Positions 44,577 to 53,433 of a stretch of DNA of 64,000 nt are shown here, in pieces. Source of the DNA: Tropicimonas aquimaris. GTDB lineage: Bacteria; Pseudomonadota; Alphaproteobacteria; Rhodobacterales; Rhodobacteraceae. The position numbers and the translations under genes were made by a program. Below the pieces are notes generated by a model. The model worked only from the letters and a program-made list of their open reading frames with translations. It was not told the origin of the DNA and did no database searches. The stretch is from NCBI RefSeq assembly GCF_042676185.1, contig NZ_JBHTJT010000006.1:1-64000 (forward strand), read 5' to 3'. How positions within the stretch are numbered: position 1 is the first letter of the stretch; each line of letters begins with the position of its first letter.

Positions 44577-46034
44577 TCAGAACTGGAAGTACAGGAAGGG
44601 CGAGAAGCTCTGCTCGGCCAGCTTGCCGACGGTGGCGGCGGCCAGCAGGGTGAGCCCGAGCGAGACCAGAAGCTGCCGGGTCAGCGTGAGACCGGGGAGC
44701 ACGGCGCTGCCGTCGGCGCCCACCATCACCATGTCGCCATGGCCGGTGTCCCGGTGCGGGGTGCGCAGCAGCGGCTCGGCGATGCAGACCGCGATGGCCA
44801 CCAGCAGGATGCTCAGGCTCTCCGCGGTGACCCCGAACCAGGCCCCGGGCGCCATCGCCGCCCCGTGCAGCCCCAGCATCCCGGCATAGACGCCGAGCGC
44901 GTTGCCGACATCTGCGGCGCGGAACATCACCCAGCCGATCAGCACCAGCAGCAGCGTCAGCGGCAGCGACCAGGCCCGGCCGGCGGCCGTCCGGTCATAG
45001 CCGGTCGCCCGCTCCACGGCGAGGATCGCGCCATGCCACAGCCCCCAGAGCACGAAGGTCCAGTTGGCGCCGTGCCACAGCCCGCCCAGCGTCATCACCG
45101 TCATCAGGTTGAGATAGGTGCGCAGGGTGCCGGCCCGGTTGCCGCCCAGCGGGATGTAGAGATAGTCGCGCAACCAGACCGAGAGCGAGATGTGCCAGCG
45201 CCGCCAGAACTCGGTGATCGAGCGGCTGACATAGGGCATCTCGAAGTTCTCGATGAAGCGGAAGCCCATCATCTGCCCCAGCCCGATCGCCATGCTGCTG
45301 TAGCCCGAGAAGTCGAAGTAGAGCTGCAGCATGTAGGCCCCGGCGCCCAGCCAGGCGAGCCAGAGGTCGGGCTCGGGCGTCGAGAAGGCCAGGTCGGCCA
45401 GCGGCGCGATCGCGTCGGCCAGCAGCACCTTCTTGGCCAGCCCCACGATGAAGCGCGCCATGCCGTCGCAGAACAGCTCCACCGAGTGCCGGCGCTCCCG
45501 GAACTGGTCCTCGAGATCCTTGTAGCGCAGGATCGGCCCGGCGATCAGCTGCGGGAAGAGCGCGATGAAAGCCGCGAAATCGATCAGCTTCGCATCCGGC
45601 TTGGCGTCGCCGCGATACACATCGACGAGGTAGCTGATCGACTGGAACACGTAGAAGCTGATGTCGATCGGCAGGATCAGCCGCCAGTGGACCCCGAGCC
45701 CCGCCGCATCCGTGCCGAAAAGCGTCGCGATGCTGTCGACGAAGAAGTTGAGATACTTGAAGACCCCCAGGACGCCCAGGCAGCCCGCCACCGAAACCGC
45801 CAGCAAGACCCGCCCCGCCCGCGTTCCCCGATACCGCCCGATCCACCGCCCGAACACAAACGCCCAGAGCGTCGTCAGAACCAGAAGCCCCAGAAAATCG
45901 ACCCGCCACCAGGCATAGAAAACATACGACCCCGCAAGGATCGTCCACGACCGGAACCGCAGCGGTGTCAGGTAATACACCCCCAGAAACACAGGCAGGA
46001 ACAAGAACAGAAAACTTTCTGACGAAAAAACCAT
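44577..46034 (-). CDS. algI: Alginate O-acetyltransferase AlgI (MBOAT family)
   Basis: 485 residues from ATG 46034. It is a polytopic membrane protein beginning MVFSSESFLFLFLPVFLGVYY. MBOAT hallmarks are DFSGYSSMAIGLG, EFWRRWHISLS (H281) and the catalytic H321 in GGLWHGANW. It transfers acetyl groups from a cytoplasmic donor across the membrane for periplasmic acetylation of the polymer. It lies 11 bases upstream of algJ and immediately follows the beta-helix gene. Composition in its first 80 or so codons differs from the rest (see findings). Confidence 0.92.
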   Translation of the reverse strand: MVFSSESFLFLFLPVFLGVYYLTPLRFRSWTILAGSYVFYAWWRVDFLGLLVLTTLWAFVFGRWIGRYRGTRAGRVLLAVSVAGCLGVLGVFKYLNFFVDSIATLFGTDAAGLGVHWRLILPIDISFYVFQSISYLVDVYRGDAKPDAKLIDFAAFIALFPQLIAGPILRYKDLEDQFRERRHSVELFCDGMARFIVGLAKKVLLADAIAPLADLAFSTPEPDLWLAWLGAGAYMLQLYFDFSGYSSMAIGLGQMMGFRFIENFEMPYVSRSITEFWRRWHISLSVWLRDYLYIPLGGNRAGTLRTYLNLMTVMTLGGLWHGANWTFVLWGLWHGAILAVERATGYDRTAAGRAWSLPLTLLLVLIGWVMFRAADVGNALGVYAGMLGLHGAAMAPGAWFGVTAESLSILLVAIAVCIAEPLLRTPHRDTGHGDMVMVGADGSAVLPGLTLTRQLLVSLGLTLLAAATVGKLAEQSFSPFLYFQF

Positions 46035-46035
46035 C

Positions 46036-47394
46036 TCAGCTTCCTTCGGTGAATGGACAGGGAGAGGCGGGTCGCGGGGTTTCGGACCCATTCGGCGAAA
46101 TCAGCAGCGGTTCCCCGCCCTTCAGATCCCGCATCAGATCGCGGGCCAGAAAGACAAGGTCGCCCTCGAGCAGCCTCGGGAACTGCCCAGTCAGGTCATT
46201 GCCGACGAGAACAAGCTGCCCCGCGTTTGCGCCTTCGATCCCGCGACCGTTTCCGGTCAGCAGGTTGCCCTCGAGCCGCGTCCCGGCGCCTTGCGGCTGG
46301 TCCTGCACAGCCACGCCGGCGCCAGCGTTATCGCTCAGGCGGTTGTCGCGGATTTCCACCGCTGTCGACCGGCGCAGACGGATGCCGCTGCCACCGCTCC
46401 GGAGGGCGACATTGTTACGAACGGACATACAGCCCGACATTTTGACCGAGATTGCGTCGCCCACAGCGTCCTCGATCCGGTTACCCCGGATCAGAACCTG
46501 GACGCTTCCGGTATCGGCAAATATCCCGGTCGAGCCGGCATCCGTGATCTCGTTGTTCAGAAGCTCAACCCGCGCGGCGCCGGCGGAGAGGCGAATGCCG
46601 TGTCCGGAAGGCCTGGCGACACGGTTTCCGTCTGCGCGCAGGTCGCGGGTCCGGCGCAGCCAGATCCCGGCGCCCCGCGCCGCCTCGATCCGGTTGCCCG
46701 CCAGCGTCGCGCCCTCGGTGTCCTCCAGCAGCAGGCTGCCCACGGCCTCGAGGCGCGTGTCCCGGATCTCGGTGCGACCGACCGCAGGGAAGATCCCGCG
46801 ATTGATCACCGCCACCCCGGCGTAGGCCGGCGCGAGGTCGAAGCCGAGCGCCTCGAACCGGCTGTCCCGCGCAGTCAGAACGCCCGTCCCGGCGACCAGC
46901 ACGAAGGGGCGAAACTCGGCATTGCCCGCAGGCGCCTCGCCGCGCCCCACAACCCGCGCGCCATCGAGGGTGAGCCGGCCGAAACTGGCGAGAAACGCAC
47001 CGTCGGCCCGGCTCAGCTTCAAATCCGTTCCCGCCCCGAGCGCCAGTTCCGCGCCCTCCCAGACGACGAGAGGCGCGCGGGCGAGAAGGCTGCCATCGGC
47101 CTCGCGGACCAGCAGACCGGATTGCAGCGCCGGGTTCTCCGGTCCGATCGTATCAAGATCGAGCCACCCTCCCACGACCGCCAGAGCCTGCGGATCCAAC
47201 CCGTCCTGCGCCTGATACAACGCGATCTGGCCGTTGGCTCCGACGCGCTGCGCCATCGCCGCCATCACCAGCCGGAAATCCATTTCCACCAGCCGCCCAC
47301 CCTGGGCCACGGCTGCGAGGGGCAACAGGCAGAGCCCGAGCAGGACGACCAGCCTGCCCCCTGCCCGGCCGGTTATCTCGAAACGCCTAGGCAC
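46036..47394 (-). CDS. algG: AlgG-like periplasmic right-handed beta-helix protein
   Basis: 452 residues from a GTG that overlaps the algA stop. A signal peptide (VVLLGLCLLPLAAVAQ) is followed by an N-terminal domain and a parallel beta-helix with repeated N-x-I/x-D rungs such as NEITDAGSTGIFAD and NRIEDAVGDAISVK. Position and fold match AlgG, the mannuronan C5-epimerase and periplasmic guide protein. The DPHD catalytic motif of AlgG is not visible, so epimerase activity is doubtful; a structural role or a different carbohydrate activity is possible. The symbol denotes positional and fold similarity. Confidence 0.65.
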   Translation of the reverse strand: MPRRFEITGRAGGRLVVLLGLCLLPLAAVAQGGRLVEMDFRLVMAAMAQRVGANGQIALYQAQDGLDPQALAVVGGWLDLDTIGPENPALQSGLLVREADGSLLARAPLVVWEGAELALGAGTDLKLSRADGAFLASFGRLTLDGARVVGRGEAPAGNAEFRPFVLVAGTGVLTARDSRFEALGFDLAPAYAGVAVINRGIFPAVGRTEIRDTRLEAVGSLLLEDTEGATLAGNRIEAARGAGIWLRRTRDLRADGNRVARPSGHGIRLSAGAARVELLNNEITDAGSTGIFADTGSVQVLIRGNRIEDAVGDAISVKMSGCMSVRNNVALRSGGSGIRLRRSTAVEIRDNRLSDNAGAGVAVQDQPQGAGTRLEGNLLTGNGRGIEGANAGQLVLVGNDLTGQFPRLLEGDLVFLARDLMRDLKGGEPLLISPNGSETPRPASPCPFTEGS

Positions 47395-48808
47395 GCAGCT
47401 CGTCCCGCAATTCCGCGCCGCTCTTGGCGACCGGCAGTTCGACCATGTGGGTGTTGCTCACAAGCACGACCTCGCCACGGGTCGTGCCGAGGTTCTCGAC
47501 CCGGAAATCCCGCCCCTCGGCCAACGACAGGCGAAGCCCCTTGGACAGAGGCTCGCGCGCTGCGGAATCTCCCGAGACCGCCAGATCGCCGCGCACCCCG
47601 ATCAGGTGCATCGGCCCGCAGCTTCCGTCGATGGTCAGAGCGGCCCCGGCGTTGATCGTCAGATGGGTCACATCACAGGAATCCGTGGAGAAGGCGCGAT
47701 GGCTCTCGCCCCAGGAGAACCGGTGGGTCGGATGGGAGTGCGCCTCCTGCCGGTCCGAGAGGTTCAGCGCCTGCACCGCCTGCTTGACCTTCTGCGCCTC
47801 GCTGCGGGAGGCAACGAGCAGCGCGTCGCTGGTATCGACGACGACGACGTTCTCGAGCCCGATCACCGCCACCAGCCTGTCTTGCGACCGGACCAGCGAA
47901 TTGCGGGTCGCCACGGAGATCACGTCGCCGGAAATCACGTTGCCCTGCGCGTCCGGCGTCCCGATCCCGTACATCGCCTCCCAGGAGCCGACGTCGTTCC
48001 AGGAGACCTGCAGCGGAGCAAGGGCGATGGCGCCGGACTTCTCGAAGACCGCCACCTCGGTCGGCAGACTCTCGGCCTTCTCGAAGGCGCCTCGCTCGAG
48101 CATGAGCCCGTTACCGTCGAGGGAACGATGTGCCAGTGCGTGGTGCACTGCCATCAGGCTGATCGGATCGAGGCGGCGATATTCCTCGACGATCGTGTCG
48201 GCACGGAACATCGATATTCCCGAGGCCCAGTAGGCGCGCCCGCCGTCCAGAAGCGCCTGCGCCCGATCCAGCGGCGGCTTCTCGACGAATTCGCCGACAT
48301 GGTGCAGGCCGTCGTAGCCGTCGATCGGGCCACCGTCGGTGATGTACCCATAGCCGGTCTCGGGGTAATGCGGACGCACCCCGAAGGTGATGATCCGCCC
48401 ATCCTCGGCCGCGTCGTACATTGCGTGGACGGTGCTGTTCACGTCGCCCTCTATGACGTGGTCCGAGGGCAGGACGAGCAACACGGCGTCCGGGTCGCGC
48501 TCCAACGCCCGGAACGCAGCCGCGAGCACCGCGGGGCCGGTGTTGCGGGCGACCGGCTCGCCAATTATCTCGCCACGCACCTGGATCTCGTCGAGCTGGG
48601 CCCGGACGTAATGCGCATGCCGTGCATTCGTGACGAGGATCGGGTCGCGCATCCTGCCTCCGGCATGGCGCTGAACAGTTTCTTGGAGGAAAGACAGAGA
48701 GTTGCTGCCTTTTACCGCGTGGAAATGTTTTGGGCTGTCGGTGCGGGAAACCGGCCAGAGCCGCGATCCGGAGCCGCCACACAGGACAAGCGGAACGATA
48801 TGGGACAT
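47387..48808 (-). CDS. algA: Mannose-1-phosphate guanylyltransferase (AlgA-type), PMI domain degenerate
   Basis: 473 residues from MSHIVPLVL. The nucleotidyltransferase half has LCGGSGSRLWP (9-19), EPVARNTGPA, LPSDHVI and GEFVEKP, making GDP-mannose. The C-terminal half should be a type II phosphomannose isomerase cupin, but the expected R-P-W-G start is HRFSWGESHRAF and the metal-binding HHHRAEHW-type stretch reads TIDGSCGPMHLIG. Isomerase activity is therefore probably lost and mannose-6-phosphate must come from another enzyme. It feeds AlgD. Confidence 0.88.
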   Translation of the reverse strand: MSHIVPLVLCGGSGSRLWPVSRTDSPKHFHAVKGSNSLSFLQETVQRHAGGRMRDPILVTNARHAHYVRAQLDEIQVRGEIIGEPVARNTGPAVLAAAFRALERDPDAVLLVLPSDHVIEGDVNSTVHAMYDAAEDGRIITFGVRPHYPETGYGYITDGGPIDGYDGLHHVGEFVEKPPLDRAQALLDGGRAYWASGISMFRADTIVEEYRRLDPISLMAVHHALAHRSLDGNGLMLERGAFEKAESLPTEVAVFEKSGAIALAPLQVSWNDVGSWEAMYGIGTPDAQGNVISGDVISVATRNSLVRSQDRLVAVIGLENVVVVDTSDALLVASRSEAQKVKQAVQALNLSDRQEAHSHPTHRFSWGESHRAFSTDSCDVTHLTINAGAALTIDGSCGPMHLIGVRGDLAVSGDSAAREPLSKGLRLSLAEGRDFRVENLGTTRGEVVLVSNTHMVELPVAKSGAELRDELRA

Positions 48809-48883
48809 GTGAACGTGCTCCTTGCAGTCACTGGTCAATCTGGGGATGCGCCGCCCGACCGCGCCGGGCGGCGTCTCGCGGCC

Positions 48884-49972
48884 TCAAGCGCCGAAAACCG
48901 AGCCGAGCCGGTTGAAGATGCCGCCGAGCAGCGGCAACTCGCGCACGATCCGAACCGTTGCGAGCTGTCCGGCCCGCTCCATTGGCAGCGGGCTCTCCGG
49001 CGTCAGCGCGACCGGGTAGGCATCGCCCGGCGGAGCGACAGCCAGCTCCGCAGCGGCGGCGGGCCCGAGGGTGGCGTGCATCTGGCTGCCGTCGGCAAAC
49101 GTGAGCTCGATGGTGTCGCCCTCGATAACGGCCCGAAGGCCTTCGGGACTGAGGGTCGCCCGGATCTCCGGCGAGCCACCTTCGGCCAGCAGCTTGAGGA
49201 CCGGCTCACCGGCGAGGATCGTGGCGCCCTCCTCCACCGTGTCCCCGATACGGCAATCGCAAGGCATCCTGATGCTGAGCGTCGCACCCGTGGTGGCGAG
49301 CAGCGAGAAGGCAACGTCGCCCTCCGTGGCATCGGGGTTGACGTAGTCGATCTGGCCAGAGGCCGGCGCGCGCAGGGTGGCGCCGGAGAGAGTGACGACC
49401 GCCGGGTGGGCCTCTGCGCGGGTGAGCACGCGCGCTTGCACCGTCGAGACCGCAATCGCCACCAGACCGAAGGACAGCGCGGCGACCGCCGCGTAGCGGA
49501 GGGACTGGGCTGCGTAGAAGCCGAGCCCGCGCCGCGCGTCGGAGCGTTCCGGCTTGACCCGTGTGTGGGTGTTGACCTGCAGGACGTCCGCGATCTGTAC
49601 GAGGTCTCCGGCGATGTAGGAGTTGAGAACAAAACGCAGTTGCGGGAGATGGGATCCCGCGGGTTCTTGGAAGGTAAAGCCGATTTCGCCCTGTTCGGAA
49701 CCGTCGTGGACGCGCAGGGCGATCTCGGCGGGCAGGCTGATGGAGAAACCGTTGAAGGGGAACCGGAGCACGGCGAGCTGGCGGGAGCTGTCGAGCGAGG
49801 GGTCGAGCAGGCCCTGGCAGGTGCCGCCGGTGAGCGAAAGCCCGTTGCCCTGCAGGCGCCGGTCCCGGACCAGCAGTTCGAAGCGGATCGGCATCACCGG
49901 GTGCTCGGTGCTACTGCGCAGCTGGTCTGCGGCGGCTTCGGGGCCTGGCTGTGTGGCGAGGGTATTCTGCAA
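48884..49972 (-). CDS. alg44: Alginate polymerase co-protein Alg44
   Basis: 362 residues: an N-terminal PilZ-like beta domain (about 25-115), the conserved NSYIAGDLVQIADVLQV linker, one transmembrane helix (AAVAALSFGLVAIAVSTVQA) and a periplasmic HlyD/membrane-fusion-like domain with LRAPASGQIDYVNPDATEGD. Alg44 joins Alg8 in the synthase and normally makes it c-di-GMP dependent. The PilZ motifs RxxxR and [D/N]xSxxG are not recognisable; the closest stretch is GLSLTGG. It lies between alg8 and algA. Confidence 0.85.
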   Translation of the reverse strand: MQNTLATQPGPEAAADQLRSSTEHPVMPIRFELLVRDRRLQGNGLSLTGGTCQGLLDPSLDSSRQLAVLRFPFNGFSISLPAEIALRVHDGSEQGEIGFTFQEPAGSHLPQLRFVLNSYIAGDLVQIADVLQVNTHTRVKPERSDARRGLGFYAAQSLRYAAVAALSFGLVAIAVSTVQARVLTRAEAHPAVVTLSGATLRAPASGQIDYVNPDATEGDVAFSLLATTGATLSIRMPCDCRIGDTVEEGATILAGEPVLKLLAEGGSPEIRATLSPEGLRAVIEGDTIELTFADGSQMHATLGPAAAAELAVAPPGDAYPVALTPESPLPMERAGQLATVRIVRELPLLGGIFNRLGSVFGA

Positions 49973-49999
49973 GTCTGGGCTCCTTCGAGGCGGTGCGGC

Positions 50000-51469
50000 T
50001 CAGGCGCTTTTCGTGAGGAAGAGGACGCAGACGACGAGCCATCCGACCGTCAGCGCGTGGAGATAGGTAGAACTGGCCATGCGCAGGCGCTGTCCGGGCG
50101 TGAGGGCCGTAGCGGTGCCGGTGGCGGTGGACTGGCGGGTCCACTTCTGGCGGTCGAGGCGGAAGATGATGAAGCTCTTCACCAGCGCGCCGACGATCTG
50201 CCCGAAGTAGAGCAGGAACGGATAGCTGATGGGGAAGCCGGCGCGGCCGCGGAAGCCGGAGACGATCGTGCAGTAGACGTAGCGGGTGCCCATCACCCAG
50301 GCGGCATAGACCGGCAGGATCATCGGCTCGGCCAGCAGCGCGGTCAGGATCACGCCGGTGGGCCCGGCGAGCGTCGTCCAGATCGAGACCCGCTGGTCGA
50401 GCAGCGACCACCAGGTGAAGGCGCCGATGCGCGCCGGCCCGAGGCCGAGGGCGCGGCCGTTGGTGCGCATCATGTTGCCGTACCAGCGGGTCATCAGCGT
50501 CACGGCGCTGTCGACGAAGCCCGGGCGCGGCTGGCTCTCCATCGAGAGTGAGGAGACATCGGGCAGGTAGGCCGTGCGGTAGCCGTTCGACAGCAGCCAG
50601 AACCAGGTCGACTTGTCGTCGCCGGTGAGGAACTTCACATGCCCCAGCCGCCAGTGCTGGATGCTGTCGCTCTGCACCATGGCGATGAAGCCGGGGTTGG
50701 TGGCCAGGTCGGCGCGGAACACCGACATCCGCCCGGTGAGGGTCAGCACCCGCGCGGACAGCCCCATCGAGCACATCATCACCTGCCGCTGGGCGAAGCG
50801 CAGGTTGAACCAGTCCTCGAACAGCCCCGGGCGGTCGATCTCGGCCCGCTCGTCGGTGGTCAGCGCGCCGATGCGCGGATCGGTGAAGACCGGCGCGCAG
50901 CGGGCCACCAGGTCCTCGGGCACGCAGCTGTCGCCGTCGACGAAGGTGACCACGTCGTGCCGGGTCGGGCATTCGCGGGCGATCAGCTCCAGCGAGCGGG
51001 CCAGCGCGTCGCGCTTGCCGGTGCCGGGGATCTGGTCGACCCGCAGCTTCACCGTCGACATGTCGCGGGCCATGCCGGAAAAGGTGCGCCGGATCAGCCG
51101 GGCATCGGCCGGGTCGACCACCGAGGCGACGATGGTCGCGCCGCCCTCGGAGGCCGCGGCGGCGGCGAAGATCGAGCGGTAGACCCGCATCGTCACCGCC
51201 GGCTCGATCTTGTAGCTGGTGCTCAGGAAGAACGCATGCGGCCGCACCGGGCGGGTGGCGAAAGCCGCCTCGGCCTTCGCGCGCCGCTTCGGATAGACCA
51301 CCCGCAGGTAGGCCACCGCGCGGGAGAAGTTCAGGAAGGCCCAGCTGTACCGCCAGATCCCGACGACACCGAGCACCAGCAGCGCGCCCCGGGCCTCGCC
51401 GAGCTGGTGCAGCGGGGCCGTCGTGGCCAGCAGCACCATCGCCGTCAGATATGCGAGATGTCCGAGCAT
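50000..51469 (-). CDS. alg8: Alginate polymerase glycosyltransferase Alg8 (GT2)
   Basis: 489 residues with membrane helices at both ends. The GT-A core has FVDGDS (177-181), LTGDDKSTWFW (281-291) and TRWYGNMMR (327-335), the processive GT2 pattern as found in Alg8. It polymerises mannuronate from GDP-mannuronic acid while extruding the chain. The gene follows algD by 17 bases and precedes alg44 by 27, the conserved algD-alg8-alg44 order. Confidence 0.92.
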   Translation of the reverse strand: MLGHLAYLTAMVLLATTAPLHQLGEARGALLVLGVVGIWRYSWAFLNFSRAVAYLRVVYPKRRAKAEAAFATRPVRPHAFFLSTSYKIEPAVTMRVYRSIFAAAAASEGGATIVASVVDPADARLIRRTFSGMARDMSTVKLRVDQIPGTGKRDALARSLELIARECPTRHDVVTFVDGDSCVPEDLVARCAPVFTDPRIGALTTDERAEIDRPGLFEDWFNLRFAQRQVMMCSMGLSARVLTLTGRMSVFRADLATNPGFIAMVQSDSIQHWRLGHVKFLTGDDKSTWFWLLSNGYRTAYLPDVSSLSMESQPRPGFVDSAVTLMTRWYGNMMRTNGRALGLGPARIGAFTWWSLLDQRVSIWTTLAGPTGVILTALLAEPMILPVYAAWVMGTRYVYCTIVSGFRGRAGFPISYPFLLYFGQIVGALVKSFIIFRLDRQKWTRQSTATGTATALTPGQRLRMASSTYLHALTVGWLVVCVLFLTKSA

Positions 51470-51486
51470 TCCCGACCCGCGCCGCC

Positions 51487-52806
51487 TTACCAGCAGATGC
51501 CGGAATAGGCGCCCGAGGAGGTGCGCGCCGGGTCGAGCCGGGTGAGGTCGACCATCACCGTCGCCTCCGAGGCCGCGGTCAGCGGCGCGCGGGCCTCGTC
51601 GTAGAGATTGCCGACGATGATCGCCTCGGACCCGGCGATCAGCTCGCCGATCTCGCCCACCATGCGGGAGGCGAGGTCGGGCACCTTGCGGTCGGTGCGG
51701 CCGATTGCGCTCATCTCCTCGGTCAGCGCGGTGTGCACGTAGGGGTCGTAGACGCTGACATCGATCCCCTCGCCGATCAACCGCGCGGCGAGCTCGGCCA
51801 GCGGGCTCTCGCGCATGTCGTCGGTGCCCGGCTTGAAGCTGATGCCCACCATGCCGACGCGGCGGGCGCCGCTCTGCCGCACCATGCGCTCGGCCCGGGC
51901 GATCTGCTCGGCATTGGCTTCCAGCACCGCGTCCATCAGGTGCGGCACCACGCCCTTGTCATGCGCCAGCGCCCGCAGCGCCCGCACGTCCTTGGGCAGG
52001 CAGGACCCGCCAAAGGCGAAGCCCGGCCGCATGAAATAGGAGGAAATGTTAATCTTGGTGTCCGAGCACAGGATCTTCATCACCGTCTGGCCGTCGAGCC
52101 CGCAGGCCTTGGCGATGTTGCCGATCTCGTTGGCATAGGTGACCTTGACCGCGCGCCAGGTGTTGGAGGTGTACTTCACCATCTCGGCGGTGCGCAGGTC
52201 GACCTTGTGGATCTCGCAGGGCAGATCCGTGTTCAGCTCGGTCAGGATCGCCCCGGTCGGCGCGTCGAGATGGCCGAAGACGATCAGGCCGGGGTCGTAA
52301 TTGTCCTCGATCGCGGTGCTCTCGCGCAGGAACTCCGGGTAGTAGCCGACGCCGAAATCCTTGCCTGCGATGCCGCCCGAGATCCGCTCCAGCACCGGGA
52401 TGCAGACCCCCTCGGTGCTGCCCGGCACGATGGTCGAGCGGATCACCACCGAGTGGAACCCGTCCTTCTCCTTCAGCGCCGCCGCGATCGCCTCGCAGGC
52501 CGAGACCACGTAGGTCAGCCCGACCGACCCGTCCGGCGCGCTCGGCGTGCCGACGCAGACAAAGGACGCATCCGTCCCCAGAACCGCCTCCCGCGCATCC
52601 AGCGTCGCCCGAAGCCGCCCCGAGGCAACCCCCGCCGCGATCAGGGCGTCCAGGCCGTTCTCCACGATCGGGCTCTTGCCCGCGTTGATGTTCTCGACCT
52701 TCACCGGGTCGACATCAACCGCGACAACCTCGTGACCGTCCTTCGCAAGACAGGCCGCCGAAACAACCCCGACATACCCAATCCCGAAAATGCTGATCCG
52801 TGCCAT
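51487..52806 (-). CDS. algD: GDP-mannose 6-dehydrogenase
   Basis: 439 residues from ATG 52806 with AAGG upstream; the in-frame ATG at 52854 is less likely. An N-terminal NAD fold (ISIFGIGYVGVVSAACLA) and the catalytic C269 in FGGSCLPKD are visible. TSNTWRAVKVTYANEIGNIA distinguishes the GDP-mannose enzyme from UDP-glucose dehydrogenases. It commits GDP-mannose to GDP-mannuronate, the alginate precursor. It heads the biosynthetic operon behind a 627-base leader. Confidence 0.93.
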   Translation of the reverse strand: MARISIFGIGYVGVVSAACLAKDGHEVVAVDVDPVKVENINAGKSPIVENGLDALIAAGVASGRLRATLDAREAVLGTDASFVCVGTPSAPDGSVGLTYVVSACEAIAAALKEKDGFHSVVIRSTIVPGSTEGVCIPVLERISGGIAGKDFGVGYYPEFLRESTAIEDNYDPGLIVFGHLDAPTGAILTELNTDLPCEIHKVDLRTAEMVKYTSNTWRAVKVTYANEIGNIAKACGLDGQTVMKILCSDTKINISSYFMRPGFAFGGSCLPKDVRALRALAHDKGVVPHLMDAVLEANAEQIARAERMVRQSGARRVGMVGISFKPGTDDMRESPLAELAARLIGEGIDVSVYDPYVHTALTEEMSAIGRTDRKVPDLASRMVGEIGELIAGSEAIIVGNLYDEARAPLTAASEATVMVDLTRLDPARTSSGAYSGICW

Positions 52807-53433
52807 CCTGACCTTCCCGATTGTCCGATCCATTGCGCACGCCCACCAGGGCACGCTCTCGCTTGAAACCTGCGGGTCTCTGAAGGTGCGAAACAGTCAG
52901 AAAAAAAAGCAGCCTGTCGCGCAGGGTTGCAGAGGAGCGGAAAGGCCGGAATTGCCGGTTTGATGCAGCGGTGTCGTGGTTTCCGGAAGAGGACCTTGGA
53001 CAATCGAATAAAGATCGAGACAAAACCGGCAGAAGAGAGAATTCTCAACTAATTAAAATTACGAGAATATTTTCAATTTGGACAGCGCAACGCTGAACGT
53101 CGCGGCGGTCATCGAAGCCGCCCCGCGTAGCGGCCATGGTACGTTGACTGACCGCCAAAAAAATGCATGGGGGCATTGCCCTCCAGGCATTTCTAAAATG
53201 GACAATCCGTAATTTCAGATCAAAGTGTGGCGTTCCTGCCCCAGGCTCTCATTTCCCGGCGCCGCCTCAGAAATGCGCGACCTCCTTCTCGAAGAATACC
53301 GAAATGAGTGTAGAATACGCTCATAATCCGAAAGATGAAGACCGGGAGTTTCTTTACAAGCGTGGCATTTCCACCAGCGCTCCAAGGAAATGCCCTTGTT
53401 GCGCGTGGAAAAATCCTGATTTTGCAAGGAGCG
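52807..53433. promoter_or_regulatory. Long AT-richer leader upstream of algD
   Basis: 627 bases without a supportable gene, clearly richer in A and T than its surroundings (for example 52900-53090 and 53200-53340). It contains a GAGAATTCTC palindrome (53037-53046) and several GGCATTTCC-like elements (listed separately). It must carry the algD promoter and possibly the 3' end of the LuxR gene transcript. Short open frames here look like noise. Confidence 0.5.
53364..53394. promoter_or_regulatory. Dyad GGCATTTCC-N13-GGAAATGCC between luxR-type gene and algD
   Basis: A perfect 9-base inverted repeat with a 13-base spacer. Related copies occur as GGCATTGCC (53172) and GGCATTTC (53186). It may be an operator for the adjacent LuxR-type protein or a transcript hairpin; no T-run follows. 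Confidence 0.4.

Noticed and set aside
47234..50551. An open frame of 1105 codons on the + strand across algA and alg44.
   Set aside because: It is antisense to three well-supported genes, its protein has low-complexity Arg/Gly/His/Ala content with no recognisable domain, and high GC makes such shadow frames common here.
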